Of a stretch of DNA of 64,000 bases, positions 33,031-45,335 are shown piece after piece (position 1 is the first letter of the stretch; each line of letters begins with the position of its first letter). A program made the position numbers and the translations under genes. The notes beneath the pieces were generated by a model. The model had not been told where the DNA came from. It made no database searches and was given only the letters and a program-made list of their open reading frames with translations. The stretch comes from Datura wrightii. Taxonomy: Eukaryota > Streptophyta > Magnoliopsida > Solanales > Solanaceae. The DNA lies in assembly GCA_035772735.1 (NCBI GenBank), contig JASDFA010000016.1, positions 150,362,501 through 150,426,500 on the forward strand, read 5' to 3'.

Positions 33031-35167
33031 TGTCACGCCCCGCCTTGGGAGGCATGACTGGCACCTGGTGCCCTACTAGGACCTGGATTGCTGGACTACT
33101 GAGCCTAAGTACTTCTGGTGCCAGGCTGGCTCTAATTTTGGATTTATGAAAACAACGGGCTATATAACGGCTGTAAATACAGCCTCCGGCCCACTATGCC
33201 TATAGCTACCTGTAGGAATTCCAGAACAATTGAGCATAAGGGAATCTATGCGGGCCGACAAGGCCACCATGCTAACTAGTTATCACTGAAAAGTAGAATC
33301 AAGTGCTAAACTGATCTGTGATCGACAAGGTCACTAATTGACAACTGAACAAGGCCCCACACGGCCATCACATGTAAACTAAAAACATACACACGGCCCC
33401 ACACGACCGGTACAACTAACCACAAGGAATATATAATTCTCAAGCCTTTAAGAATAATAAGATGGTCGGGACAGGGCCCCGGCCTACCCATACTGTACAA
33501 CAAAAAGGGAAATAAACCTTTAACTGTCAAGCTCCGGATGATAGGAGCTGAAGACTCTGTACGCTGGTTGGAGCTACGAGGGATCTACTCTTCGTCTATG
33601 AGTACCTGCAGGCAAGTAATGCAGCGCCCCAAAACGGGCGTCAGTACCACTGGTACTGAGTATGCAAAATAATAACTGAAAATAACTGAAAGCAAACAAT
33701 AATACTAATAGATACTGAAGTAATAGGAGACAGGCTGAGACTGACTGAAAAGAGAGTAACTTTACTGAAGAGAGTAAGAGTCATACCTGATAACATGGCG
33801 GTCTACTTTCTATCTATTAATAACTAACACAACATAGCATACAAGAACCTTACCAGCCCCCATAAGCCGTAAGGTACCAACCAGCACACAATCTATATAC
33901 TCCTACCTAGGTCATACCATCCACCTAGTAACTATGAGCATCCTGCCGGCCCCCTGACTATAGCTGTATTTGAGTCTGGAGGACTCCTCAAATCTGAAAT
34001 CTGAAATCTGTAATTTAAAATCTGAAATCTGCACCCCGGGCGCAAGTGCTCGACAGGGGGTGTGGTATAGTGCTGATCAGCCTGCTATGGGGAATCTGCA
34101 TCCCATCTTCGTCCGCTGGCGGACGACATGCCACTCCGTAGAGCGACGTATCCTCACCTCTGGCAAGCGAGTCGACACAGCTATTAACCCTGGGGCAGTC
34201 AAGGAAGCTCTAAGGGTACCCAACACAGAACAATCATGTCTCCATAGATAGCAATAGGCACATGTAATATATATACTGGATCTGATAATAATATTTCTAG
34301 AATATTCTGCTAGGACTTATACTGTTTTACTGAATTTCATGCTTAACATTGTATTATATTTCTAACATGCTTACTAAATTTCATACTGAACATAATATAC
34401 GACTTCTGAAATATTCTATTGAAATTCGTACTATTTTGCTATACTTGAACTACTAGCTTGCCAAAAGAAACTAGCTTTACATACCTCAACTGTCGACTTT
34501 CTGATTAATTGGCGTAGCTCGGCTAGTATTCAGCTATTTCTCCCAACTGTATTCATATTCACGAAAGAATAGAATTAATTCTACTATAATTTTGGAAAGA
34601 AACCATACTTAGGGATATACCTACTGCCTAGTCTTCGGCTTATCAGAGAACGATCGAAAACTCGTAATTTCTCGAAAGTCTAGAAGAGAAAAATACTCAC
34701 TTTAATGTTGGGAGTATATTAACACTAGTTTGGAGCAATTCCACTTACCTTGGCTCGGTGAGATGATGATTCGTCGGCCGAAGTTCACGAAACTAACTCC
34801 GTAGGAATGCTCCCTGCAGCTTTATACTTCGCTACATGAAGTTAATTTGAGTTTGGACTGGGTTTGATGGTGTAAACGGAAGGAAATTTAATCAAACCCT
34901 TCGTTCCCCTCTGTTTCTGTTCGTTTACTGGAAATTATATGAAGGGAAAATGATTTAAAATGAATTGGGAGCCTTATATACTTGGGGCCTTTAAGTCGCA
35001 TTTGTCGAATGCGATTTATAAGTCGCATTTGCCTTGCGACGCTCCGACTTGGCGCTTGTCCGGTCTCTCCTCGGGCCCTTTTCTCGCACGTATGACATTC
35101 TAAAACTCTTAACAAACATGCGAATAGGCCAACTAAGTGTCAAGAACTTACGGGGTGTAACATTCAA
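33026..35167 (-). mobile_element. Family-A solo LTR in family B
   Basis: LTR 33031-35162 (2132 bp, TGTCACGCCCC to GGGGTGTAACA) with perfect TSD TTCAA at 33026-33030 and 35163-35167. No internal sequence follows, so it is a solo LTR left by recombination between the LTRs of a full element. It keeps GGCACCTGGTGCC at about 33060. A short AAATCTG repeat lies at 33992-34032. Confidence 0.95.
34972..35050 (-). promoter_or_regulatory. U3 TATA box with a different dyad cassette
   Basis: Minus-strand TATATAAG at about 34974-34980. The slot upstream of it holds TCGCATT-TGTCG-AATGCGA (34996-35014) and two more GTCGCATTTG copies (35022-35031 and earlier at 34995), unlike the CACGGAGG type in E4 and E2. 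Confidence 0.5.
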
Positions 35168-36472
35168 CTCACCATTTAAAAACTATAGTCACTTTTCTCA
35201 TTACACAAACCGATTACCATTAACTAAGCCAGTTCTCATTAATGGAGATTTATTAATTGACTTGGCAATATCTTAAGGATTCTGGTTATTTATTTCTTTA
35301 GCCATCATTAGTCATCAATCACCCCTATCATCATATTACAATTCCTAACTTTATATCTTATTAACGAATCTATTTTCCACAGTTAGGACCACCCAACACG
35401 AAGCATTATTAGCATGACTACTCAATCACAAGAAACTAGTAACAAAATTAACTTAGCTCGATCAATTCATACTTAGTCCATTCAGGGTTATCAACTATAA
35501 AATATGTGTAACTATATTGATATATAATCTTCAATAGCCATCAAGCAACATAAATAAAGTTATAAATTGTAACCCAATCAATCATATTAGTGGAATCATG
35601 TCCACACTAGAGGCACAAATACGTATATATATTCATACCTCATTAGTCTCACCCTTTACACATCTATACCATATCTGCATCACCTTGTATCATACTTGTA
35701 CTATATCGATATACCTCATATCACATCTATATATCTCATAAAATGCCTGAATCATGTCGGTATATCACGTATCATACTTATATATATGTATGTCTATCAC
35801 ACATCTATATATCTGTACACACATGTCAGAGGATCTTATTTTTTCTTTTTCAGTCATGACCTGCAAAGGACTCTAGAAATTCATGTATCGTACCGACGTG
35901 GTACTTGCTCCCACTCATCTGCTATCCAAATGCTCACCTCGAACATGAGCCACTCATATGACAACTGCTCGTCTGGATGCTCACCTCGAGTATGAGCCAC
36001 TCATATCACAACCACTCCACACATATGCTTACCTCGAGCATAAGCTATTCATATTCAAGTATTTATACACACACTCAATTACACTCAACCGCTCGTCCAG
36101 ATGCTTCCTCAAACACGAGCCTCTCATTTAGGGTAAGTATGTATTACCTATCATTCAACAACATAGTTCATCATGCCCTCAATCCGTCATCACATAGGAT
36201 AAATCACTAGTATACATTTATTATCATAATTGCACTTTCCAATAATGAATAATGTTCACAATCGTAATCAATTCAGGGTTCATTCAAGCAACATGGTTAT
36301 ATCACCATAATTAGTATCACAATCTCTGTCCGAAGACCATAGAAACATATTAATAAATTTCTCAACACACACAAGGCATTAGTCACAATCCAATTCCTCA
36401 TGATTTCAAATTATAGTTAAGTAAATGTGTGGGTAGTTAGATATACACATATAGACACATAAGGTTATTAAT
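35163..36472 (-). mobile_element. Family-B copy 2, second fragment
   Basis: Continues copy 1 from about 1286 (CTTCTC..TTCA) through the GGATGCTC repeat to the ATAATTGCAC region. No gene; AT-rich with CATCTATATATCTC-type short repeats (35650-35830). Confidence 0.55.
35925..36125. repeat. Expanded ~60-bp tandem repeat of family B
   Basis: Four diverged units with GGATGCTCACCTCGAGTATG and AGCCACTCATAT. Two units in copy 1 (1740-1835). Confidence 0.6.
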
Positions 36473-39067
36473 TATCACGACCTGAGCGAGAACCCTAGAC
36501 CGCGACACGGGACCTAGAACCACGAATGAATTCAAGCTAACCGATGACACATACATAGCATGAATAAGAGAATAACTAAAGTGGAAATGAATAATAAACA
36601 TGGATAAGCGAAAGTCTAAATGATATAAAGTATGAACAAGAACGACAAGTTACAACGCCGAACCATCTAGTACCTAACTGTTTGAAAAAGCCTCTAACCA
36701 TAAGTATGAGCTGACAGGACAACCTCCCCAACTAGCTCACTAACTCTGAAACTAAAAATAGGAACATAACATCAATAACTGATAGACGTCCTCAGAATAT
36801 GAGGACTTACCCAAACGGATACTGAGCTGGACTGCTGCAGGAACGGAACTAATAACGAAGCTAAGATTGGTCGTTCGAACTTATATCATCAAATAATATA
36901 GCATAGAAGTATGCGGTTAGTACTTTGAATGTACTGATATTTACGGTAGGTAAAACATGCTAGTAAAACGGTACGAGAGAGAGATCATGAGTATAAACTC
37001 GTATAAAACATGAGGCTCAAATAATAAATGAACATGAAGGCTCAAAGTTTGCAAAATTGTAATGCAAGACTGATCATGACTGAATTCATAAGTAAAGACT
37101 TCATAAAGCATATTTCTGAGCCAAATCATCGTAAGTCATAAAGCCATAAATTGTATATATATATATATATATAAACTAAGGAACAATGGGATATTCTTAT
37201 AATCGACATACCCCACGTGAGCATATATGGAGCCCGACTTGTAACCCTGATTGGGAGGGTGGTTTCATACCTTGCAAAAGGGTAGAGCCATGAAAATGCA
37301 TGATACCACTCATGGGTGGCCCCTCGGGGCATGGACCCTATCATGGTTATGTTGGCACGAAATTCTAAGACCTTGGTCTACTCGATACTAAATACTACTC
37401 CTAAAACATATATAGTGCTCATATCATAATCATGAAACATTGGTTTATATGGCTAGTTTAAATCATAAAATTCATAATATGTTAACATACATGAGCTAGC
37501 CATGAAAATAGTGCTGAAGATCGGCCATGATACATAGACTTGATTTCTATGAAATTCGTACATACTTGAATAAAACTTCATAACTCGAAATCATAAAATC
37601 ATAATCTTAAGATTTGTAAACATTAATTCATACTTTGATAATTTATCATAACATGAAATCATAGGCTCATAAACTTGAAAATCATAAGATTATACATAAT
37701 TGGATAAAATCATCATAAACTTGAAATCATAAATTCATAAGGAATTTGAGGGTGAAATCTGCCATATTAACCATAATTCACCAATTGAAACATGAAAAAT
37801 TTGAACCCATAGAAAGATCATAGAAGATTTCATTGAATTGGGTCTAATCCTAGAATTTTCATAAAACTTGATTGAAGACTTGATTTCATGAATTAGAAAA
37901 GAAATTGGGCATGAGGGTGGAACAAAATCCCTATTCATAACCCTACATATCTGGGTGAAAGATTCACTAACTTGTCTTGAAGATCCAAGAGGAATTGAGA
38001 AGTTGGAGGTGATGAACCCTAGCTTATTCTTAAGAGGAAATCCAATTTATGGATGTTTGAAGAGAGTGAGAATTTATGCTTGGTTAAACTCTTTAATCTA
38101 ACCTTAAGGATTCCCAAAACAACGTCATTTAGGAGTTAAAAGTATAGAATTTTACCAAAATACCAAAAGAGTCATGAAACTAGTAGAACCAACGACCAAA
38201 GGGACAGGTCGTTGGTTGATAGGACAACCTATACTGAGGTTCGTCCAATGCATGGTGCTATTTCAGTAAACTATTCATAACTTTTTACGTCAAACTTCAA
38301 TTGACGCAAGGTTGCATGTATTGCAAAGAAGACTCAAAGATCTTCAATTTGATGTATTGAATCACCAAAAAACACTTTGTAAAATGGGAGATATGATCAT
38401 TTGAAGTTGACCCTTATAAGAACTTATACGAAAACTCAATCGACAAGAAGGCTCTCAACTCAACTTTGTGCGAGAGGTTCCTTATGACCTTAATTTGCAT
38501 CCAATGCACTTATTATACTTAGGAATTAATATTAACACCTTATTTCCATAAAATTCATCGGGTTTGGGTCTATTCATAAACCTAGAACGGTTCCAAACTT
38601 AGCTCGAAAGTTCGAGGCATTACAATATCTCACCTCAGGATTGAAATGATGATTCATACCATCATATCACAACTCGTACTAAGTCTTTTTAACTATTTAT
38701 ACTCCCTTGAAAAATTCTCTGAACCCCCTTCCTATGACCCTTCAATATGACCTATACCACCCTGGTACGAGTTGTGGGATCCGGTCGTGGTGTCTCATTT
38801 TGCCTCCGAATTACTCTTTCAACCTAATTTAGTGACTCCAAACAACGACTTATATAATCAAACAATGGTCCATCCAATCCACTCATTAGTTCTGGACTAA
38901 TTTTTGACAGTTCACTTAAACTCAACAACAGGCACAACCAATGACCCGCGGGTTCCAACAACAAACTGTACTGAGGTTCGTTGTTTGGTTCTGGTGTTGT
39001 TTTCCTATTATTTTCTTCTTTAAGTCTTGGGTCTAATCTAAGAGACTTTTCGGGGTATTACATTAAT
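36468..39067 (-). mobile_element. Family-D LTR (solo or internally deleted element) in family B
   Basis: Bounded by TSD TTAAT at 36468-36472 and 39063-39067. Left end TATCACGACCTGAG (TG mutated to TA), right end GGGGTATTACA. A second LTR-like end, GAGGCATTACA followed by ATATCTCACCTCAGGAT, ends at 38624; this looks like LTR end plus polypurine/internal junction. So the unit may be one 3' LTR (36473-38624), a remnant of internal DNA and the last piece of the 5' LTR, rather than a clean 2590-bp solo LTR. No coding sequence found. Confidence 0.75.
38189..38215. promoter_or_regulatory. Perfect 9-bp inverted repeat in family-D LTR
   Basis: CCAACGACC (38189-38197) and GGTCGTTGG (38207-38215) around a 9-nt spacer, in the part of the LTR where other families have GC cassettes. 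The phrase TACTGAGGTTCGT follows here (38230) and recurs at about 38973 next to a second dyad, ACCCGCGGGT (38944-38953). Confidence 0.45.
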
Positions 39068-40069
39068 ATACTTACTAATTCAGCCTTATAAGACTCCGCC
39101 ATTCAGGGACAGTACTTATCATGAATATCCCAACAATTATGCCATCCCTATTTCGAGATACAACTCTTTACAGTTAATTCTCCATCTTAATCATATTTAT
39201 TATATCGTTATCAGTTTCATAGCCACTTGATATTTAAGTTCTTTCAACTTTGTTTTTAATTCGTCAATTTGTTATTACAATCTCATGCTAGTACCGTATT
39301 TCCTCTTACAATCATTAATAATATGCAATTAAAATATAAAATAGGAAATATACTGTTAAGAATATACTATCAACAATCTATCATCAAGAATCTACACATA
39401 TTCAATAATTACAATAGAGTATTCATCACTTCTGTCTCTTCTTCTTATTCCAGCTACTTCCCCTATTCTTAACAGTTATGTCACAATGATTTTATACAAG
39501 TCATCTTTAATATTCTATTTCTATATTCACCCACAAATTGTAAATCAATTATACACATGAATATGAGTTACTAATCGAAGTCTAACACAAAGGTAAGCCA
39601 TAACCTACCTGAGCGCCATGCTTCTGCCAAGAAATGATGGGGTTGCGTTCTTTCCTCGAGCCTTGGTGTTGTTGCAGAGAATCATCGGGGAGGATGGTGG
39701 AATCCTTGTCCTTATCTAGCCACTCTATTCTTTTTCTCGTTACAATAACCAAACTTTTGTTCCTGGATGTTTTTAATGACTAATCCTTATTACAATAGGA
39801 TCTGCGTCTTAAAAGTAGGAAAATTATAGAGTTCTAGTCTGCATCATCTACTGCAGTGATGGCTTTTTCATTGTAGTGGTCCCGCTATGGTGAAGAGGTA
39901 TTCACTAGAGCAGCCCTACCACCTGGGCCCATAAAATTTTGGCTCACCCCATTTCGTCCTATACAAAAATATTTTACTTTTATCTCGAAAATACAATTAG
40001 ACCTGCAAAAATTTTAAATTCTTCCACCAACGTCATCAAGGCTCTATAACGATCGGATAAGTCATTACA
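39063..40069 (-). mobile_element. Family-B copy 2, third fragment ending at LTR terminus
   Basis: Continues copy 1 from about 2100 to its end. Includes AACCTACCTGAG (39606), the CTGCAG-type GC block (39848-39935) and a terminus whose minus strand begins TGTAATGACTTATCCGATCG (40069), comparable to TGTAACGATCCGG of copy 1. Confidence 0.5.
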
Positions 40070-41278
40070 TCACATACCAATTAAATAACTGTTCATCTCC
40101 GAATGACTTCTAGTACATGCGAGGGTTTTCTATCGCATCGTGATCAAATTCTATGCAGGGTCTTAATTGTGGTTATCCCTTTCTACCGCGGTCTTACTGT
40201 TATCATTTTCGGGTTTAACCAAAATCTTTACTAGACCCCCTTTTCGAGGTCCTAAGTTTGTTAAAAGGCGTACTACTCAAGTGCGAGCATGAATTTAATC
40301 ATCCCATCCTCATGTTCCCATATGGAATGGAATTTTATGCACACAATTTCTACCCAACTATTATCACAATAGGATCTACCAGTCTATTCTCGGTGTCCTA
40401 CTTTTCTCATTTTTGAGACTTGCATTCACATACTCGTAGCTCATGTAACTCTTATTTTAAACTATTTCCTATGGTACTTCCTTTATTCGGAACTTAGAAC
40501 GTTTTACGACACTCATAAGTATTTGGAACAGCGGACTCACCACTGTTTTGCCTGATCTGCTGCAATGATGCTTATTCTGCCGCATCGAAAATCACTTCAT
40601 TGCATCAAAAACAAAAATCAGATTAAGGAGCAGAAGGGACAATTTTTTGTTCATTTCTCACTTTCTCAACTTCATTATTTGATAAATTTTCTTTACCTCC
40701 CTCACAATTCCACTCGATATTTTTGATAATTCTAATCCCCATAATTTTATTGCTTTATTTACTTGAAAATGGTTGTGTTTAAATGTCTATATACATAGAT
40801 TTGAGTAAATTTTGGGAGGGGTGAGGGTAGTTTTTCATTTTGAACTAATAGGATAGATTCTCGAAGCATGGTACTCGCTTTTAAATTCTCAAGTCATCTA
40901 TGTGGTTCTCTGCATGCTATTGTCTATTTTTATAGAATTTTTGCACTAGAAATGATGAGGTTTGGTTAGGGTGGTGGTTTGAATTTGTTGGAGCCCTTAA
41001 GGCTTGAAGGAGATCGATATTGGGTTGAATAAATAGTTGTGGGGCTTGGGGATGTCTATTCTATGCCCGATATATACTCATTCCAAGGAAAAATCGAGGT
41101 TGAAAATTGGTCCCCTATTGTTAGGGTCAAAGGTCTATTGGGGAAGAAGGCTTCCGCTGCAATGGAACCCTTTTCACTGCAGCAGACCCCTTTCCGCTGT
41201 GGAGGACTCACTACAGTGGACCTTACCTACTGTAGTGGCCACGCCTTAGGCAGAAAGCTAGGGTTTTTTCATTGTTTT
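40070..41278. other. Unassigned repeat DNA with CTGCAG-type GC blocks
   Basis: No gene. GC-rich blocks with TCTGCTGCAATG (40556) and, at 41150-41245, CTTCCGCTGCAATGG, CACTGCAGCAG, CCGCTGTGG, CACTACAGTGG and CTACTGTAGTGG resemble the family-B cassettes, so another family-B end probably lies here, cut by E2 at 41279. Orientation and ends not resolved. Confidence 0.35.
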
Positions 41279-41429
41279 TGTTATACCCCATAAGTTTCTA
41301 ACATTTAGTCGGCCTATTCGTACGTTAGTCAAGAGTTTTAGAGTATGATACGTATGAGAAAAGGCCCGGAAAAGGTCGAACGAGCGCAGAATCGGCGAAG
41401 CGAGGGAGAAGGTCGGACAAGCTACCAAA

Positions 41430-41552
41430 TAGGGGCAACGTGTCACGGACCCTCCCCCTCCGCGATGGGCTCTGTCACACGCCCGTAATATGGCGTGTTG
41501 GGGTTTGTGCCAAGGACCCCCTGTCCATCGCCCAAATTGTTATATATATTAA
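41430..41552 (+). promoter_or_regulatory. U3 GC cassette and TATA, E2 5' LTR
   Basis: GCAACGTGTCACGGACCC with TCCGCGATGGG and CTCTGTCACACG, then a second half (GGCGTGTTGGGG, CCAAGGACCCCC), then TATATATATTAAG at 41540-41552. The 3' LTR equivalent is 50930-51050. Confidence 0.55.
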
Positions 41553-42238
41553 GTTGATCATTTGATATAATATATCAATAACAGACCCTCGACTAGAGAG
41601 AGTATATTCCACCATTTTCAAGGCAATTTCCTTCCATTTTGCGCTACCAAACGCTGTCCAAATTCAAATTAACTTAGGGTATCGGGTTATAAGCCTGAAG
41701 GGAGAATTACTACATAGTTAGTTTCTCAAAATTCGCCCGGAAAGTTGTAGCCCCACCAAGCAAAGGTTGTTAGAATTTCTCCAAACTAATTTCTATACGA
41801 TCACATGCTTCAAGTAAGTATTTCTCCCTTCTGAACTCTCGAGAAATTATACGTTTTCAATCGTGTTTTGTTATGTTAAAGTATAGTTAATGTTAGTATT
41901 AAAAGTTATCATTTTTGCCGAATTTAGTGCTGAAACTAGTCTCATTCTCCCAGTAATCGATTACAGTTGGAAAGAGCTATTGAATACAGATTGGAACTTT
42001 TCGGTTAGACAGAAAGTCAGCACGTGAGGTATGTAAGGCTATCCCTTTGGCAAGTTACGTTCATCGTAAAGTTAGTACGACCCATGTGTCTATAGTACTT
42101 CAGAGTAAAACCTATTGGTGTCAGCTATTATAAACTGAATTGAGCCTACGGTGACAAAATAGTAATTCTTGTCTGAGTTAATCTAGCTAGAATGGTCTTA
42201 CTTTAGTGTTAAGTAGTTGGATGTTATCCCATATAGAG

Positions 42239-42478
42239 TCCTATTTATTGAGGCCGCGAGGGCCACATTGAATTCTATTTACTAAGGCCGCAAGGGCCAC
42301 ATTGAGTTCCAGTTATTGAGGCCACGAGGGCCATATAGAGTTCCATTTACTGAGGCCGCAAGGGCCACATTGAGTTCCATTTATAGAGGCCGCGAGGGCC
42401 ACACAGAGTTCCATTTACTGAGGCCGTGAGGGACGTATTAAGTTTCGTCAGATTGAGGCCGCGAAGGCCATCCCGAGT
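42239..42478 (+). repeat. 34-bp LTR tandem array, 7 units
   Basis: Unit TTCCATTTATTGAGGCCGCG + AGGGCCACATTGAG. Each has a GGCC-N5-GGCC dyad. Unit ends tend to alternate between ACATTGAG and ATACAGAG. The 3' LTR has 9 units. Confidence 0.9.
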
Positions 42479-43358
42479 TACAGTACACACCATCCTTAGT
42501 ACTCAGGTAGTAAGAGTGGACCTTGTTTGTAGTTGCCAGGGCTTATGGGGGCCCAGGTAGGTTCTTCTGTGTTGTTTCTACCTTCCAAGCTTATGGGGGC
42601 CCGGTTAGGTTCTTGTTTGCTTATGTAGACTTGTTGTTTAGATAATTCAAACAATGAAGGTATTCAGGTTAAATCCTTGCTCTCTTTCTTTAATTACTAC
42701 AGTTTTACCAGCTTTCAGTCAGTTATTATCTTTCTGCCTTACATATTCGGTACATGTTGTACTAACGCCCACCCAGGGCACTACATCGCTTGCCTGCAGG
42801 TGCGGATAGACTTGGTTAGGGACGTTCCTAGCCTCCAGCTGAAGTCAGTAGTTTATTCAGCTCCTTCCTCTGGAGTTGAAAGTTAGTAGAGGTTTGTACT
42901 TTTGATGTACAATTTTTAGGTAGGTTGGGGCTCTATCTTGACCATTATATCACTCCTAGAGGTTTGCAGACTGTTGTACATTCCCTATGATTAGTTGTTG
43001 TTGGCCGTGTGGGGCCCGTGTATGCTTTATTTCCTGTGTTAGCCGTGTGGGGCCTTGTTTAGCTATTAGTTGGCGGCCTTGTCGGCTATAGTGTAGTTTA
43101 GTGCCTGATTTACTTTTCAGTTATAACTAGACAGTATGGTGGCCTTATCGGCCCATATAGAGTCCCTGTTATTGCATTGTTGTGGTCAGCTGTCTTCTTT
43201 TACAGGTGGCCTTGTTGGCCAGGGGATGTACTTACAGCCGAGGTATAGCCCGTTTGTTTCTTGAATCAAGTGTCAAACGCGCCCAGTCCAGTCAAGTTAG
43301 TTCAATCCAGTAGGGCACCAGGTGCCAATCTACCTCCCAAGGTGGGGCGTGAGAAACT

Positions 43359-43371
43359 TGGTATTAGAGAA
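43359..43371 (+). other. E2 primer binding site (initiator-Met type)
   Basis: TGGTATTAGAGAA follows the LTR end by four bases; compare TGGTATCAGAGCC expected. Decayed at two or three bases. Confidence 0.8.
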
Positions 43372-43567
43372 GGTTGTATCCCAGGGAGTCTGCAAGCCGT
43401 GCCAAGTACAGTCTTGTCTATGGGTGTGTTGTGCACTACATTCTATAGGTAGGAGGATGCAAGGCATAATAGTGTGGTTACTCTTCTTTCTCCTCCAATC
43501 GTGCTATAGAGCTGTGCTGTGTAGGGTAACTTCCTGAGCTTATATTATCCTATTTATTTATAGAGAA
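43372..43567 (+). other. E2 leader, non-coding
   Basis: 5' untranslated region between primer site and Gag. The stretch with TCTGCAAGCCGTGCC and GTGGTGCAC-like sequence matches, inverted, 25381-25470 of E1. Confidence 0.6.
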
Positions 43568-44880
43568 ATGTTGGACACACGACCGACTGCGACTGGTTGA
43601 GAGTTGGATGTGGCAACAGGAGAGGGCACTAGTAGGGGACCATAGGCAGCGTCAGCCCGATCTGAGGGCTACGGGGGACACCGCCTCGATCTCCCTAGTA
43701 CCCACCACCACATTCAGAGCCCACTAGGGCGGCAGATATATCAGCACCACCCCCAGCTATACCTGTGCCATCAGATCAAAAGCTCAGGAGCACTTTTTAC
43801 ATGTTGATAAAGATGATGGCTGCCCAGCGTCAACCTCAGCGGGTAGTACCAACTGTCGTTGAGCCTGTTGAGGGGCCCGATAGTTCGAGAGTTCGTGAGT
43901 TTGTGAGTTTCTGGCTTTGAGTCCCCCGCAGTTTACAGGGACAGATCGCAGAGAGGACCCCCAGAACTTTATAGACCAGCTACAGCGGATATTCAGGGTC
44001 ATGCACGCCTCATCCACAGAATCAGTCGAGCTAGTAGTATTCAAATTGCGGGATATAACGGTTTTGTTGTATGAGAGTTGGGAGAGATCCCGAGGAAGAG
44101 ATGTATTTCCACCTTCGTGGCCTATCTTTTCTGAGGCTTTCATAGATCATATTTTCCTCGAGAGGTTCAGCAGGCCAGAGTAGAGCAGTTTTTGCATCTA
44201 GAGTAGGGCCGAATGAGTGTAAGAAAATATGCGTTGAGGTTTGACTCCTTATCCAGGTATGCACCCTCGTTTGTTGACACCATGCCAGCCAGGGTTTACT
44301 GGTTTATTATGGGGCTTGTGCCAGAATATATAGAATCTTGCATTATAGCCACTTTGCGAGAGGATATGGGCATTTTGCGGATCCAGGATTTTGCTGAGAA
44401 TATATAAAAGCTCAGATAGCGCCAGTATGCTATGGAAAGGTCAGGTCAGGAGCAGGTCGGAGGGATAGACCTGCAGATTTTCAGGTAGATTTTCAGGGAG
44501 GGCCTAGACCCCAGTTCTCGGGCAGGCCACCAAGGCCCCCATTTCAGCAGCTGCAGGGCAGCAGATCAGATCGTCGGAGGCAGCCAGGCCCCGACAAAAG
44601 TTCACGAGCGCCCAGCTCGCAGCAACAGAGGGGGCCAGACCAGATAGAGTTAGCAATACTCCGATGCAGTACTTGCCATACTGCCCGACTAGATGCCAGG
44701 GCAGTCAGGACCAACATAATAGATCCTCAGCAAGTTCGTATGCCCCAGCACCTTCTGCAGGGGGGGGCCCGCAGCTCCAGCTGGCAAAGGCTGAGGTAGA
44801 TCAGGGGCATCTGGTTCAGGTAGCGGTGAGGATCGCACATATGCATTACTAGGACGATAGGAGTCAGAGTCGTCGCCAGA
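43568..44880 (+). pseudogene. gag: E2 Gag, decayed
   Basis: ATG at 43568 (MLDTRPTATG) is followed by frameshifts. The Gag domain is readable at 43917-44180 (PPQFTGTDRREDPQNFIDQL, QRIFRVMHASSTESVELVVF) and 44213-44407 (VRKYALRFDSLSRYAPSFVD, FIMGLVPEYIESCIIATLRE), then the Gln/Gly/Pro-rich region. The zinc knuckle region (about 44650-44700) is too damaged to show CCHC. Matches E1 Gag throughout. Confidence 0.8.
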
Positions 44881-45335
44881 TGTTGTGACAGGTATATTAG
44901 ATATTTGTTCTCACTCAGTTTATGCTTTGATAGATCCGGGCTCCACTTTGTCGTATATTACTTCGTTAGTAGCCCAGAAGTTTGATATAGCACCAGAATT
45001 GCTTCAGCGACCCTTTTTCGGTATCTACTCTTGTTGGTGACTCTATTATTGCTAAAAGAATTTACCGAGGTTGTATAGTAGAGGTTGTGGGTTGTCCGAC
45101 CTCAGCAGATCTGGTAGAATTAGAAATGATTGATTTTGATGTGATTATGGGTATGGACTAGTTGGCACCATGTTATGCTAGTGTAGAGTGTTGGACCAGA
45201 ATTGTCCGATTTCACTTTCTAGGAGAGGTAGTGTGAGAGTGGAGAGGTAATACAGCTACGCCTGAAGGTAAGTTTATATCCTATCTTCGGGTGAAAAAGT
45301 TAATAGCAAAGGGTTGTATCTATCGAATTGTCAGG
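44881..45335 (+). pseudogene. pol: E2 protease, decayed and cut by solo LTR
   Basis: SVYALIDPGSTLSYITSLVA is the protease active-site region (D in DPGS). FELLQRPFSVST-type sequence follows, then EMIDFDVIMGMD, where the usual Trp codon is TAG (45159-45161), and TPEGKFISYLRVKKLIAKGC. The frame is broken at 45335 by the inserted LTR. Confidence 0.8.

Larger units (their letters stand above)
41279..43354 (+). repeat. E2 5' LTR
   Basis: 2076 bp, from TGTTATACCCC to GGGGCGTGAGA (CA expected, mutated). Contains the U3 cassette (41430), the 34-bp array (42239-42478), and the GGCACCAGGTGCC palindrome near the end (about 43314-43326). Confidence 0.9.

Noticed and set aside
42239..42478. Regular repeats resembling a CRISPR array
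   Set aside because: Contiguous 34-bp tandem units without spacers, inside an LTR of a plant retrotransposon.
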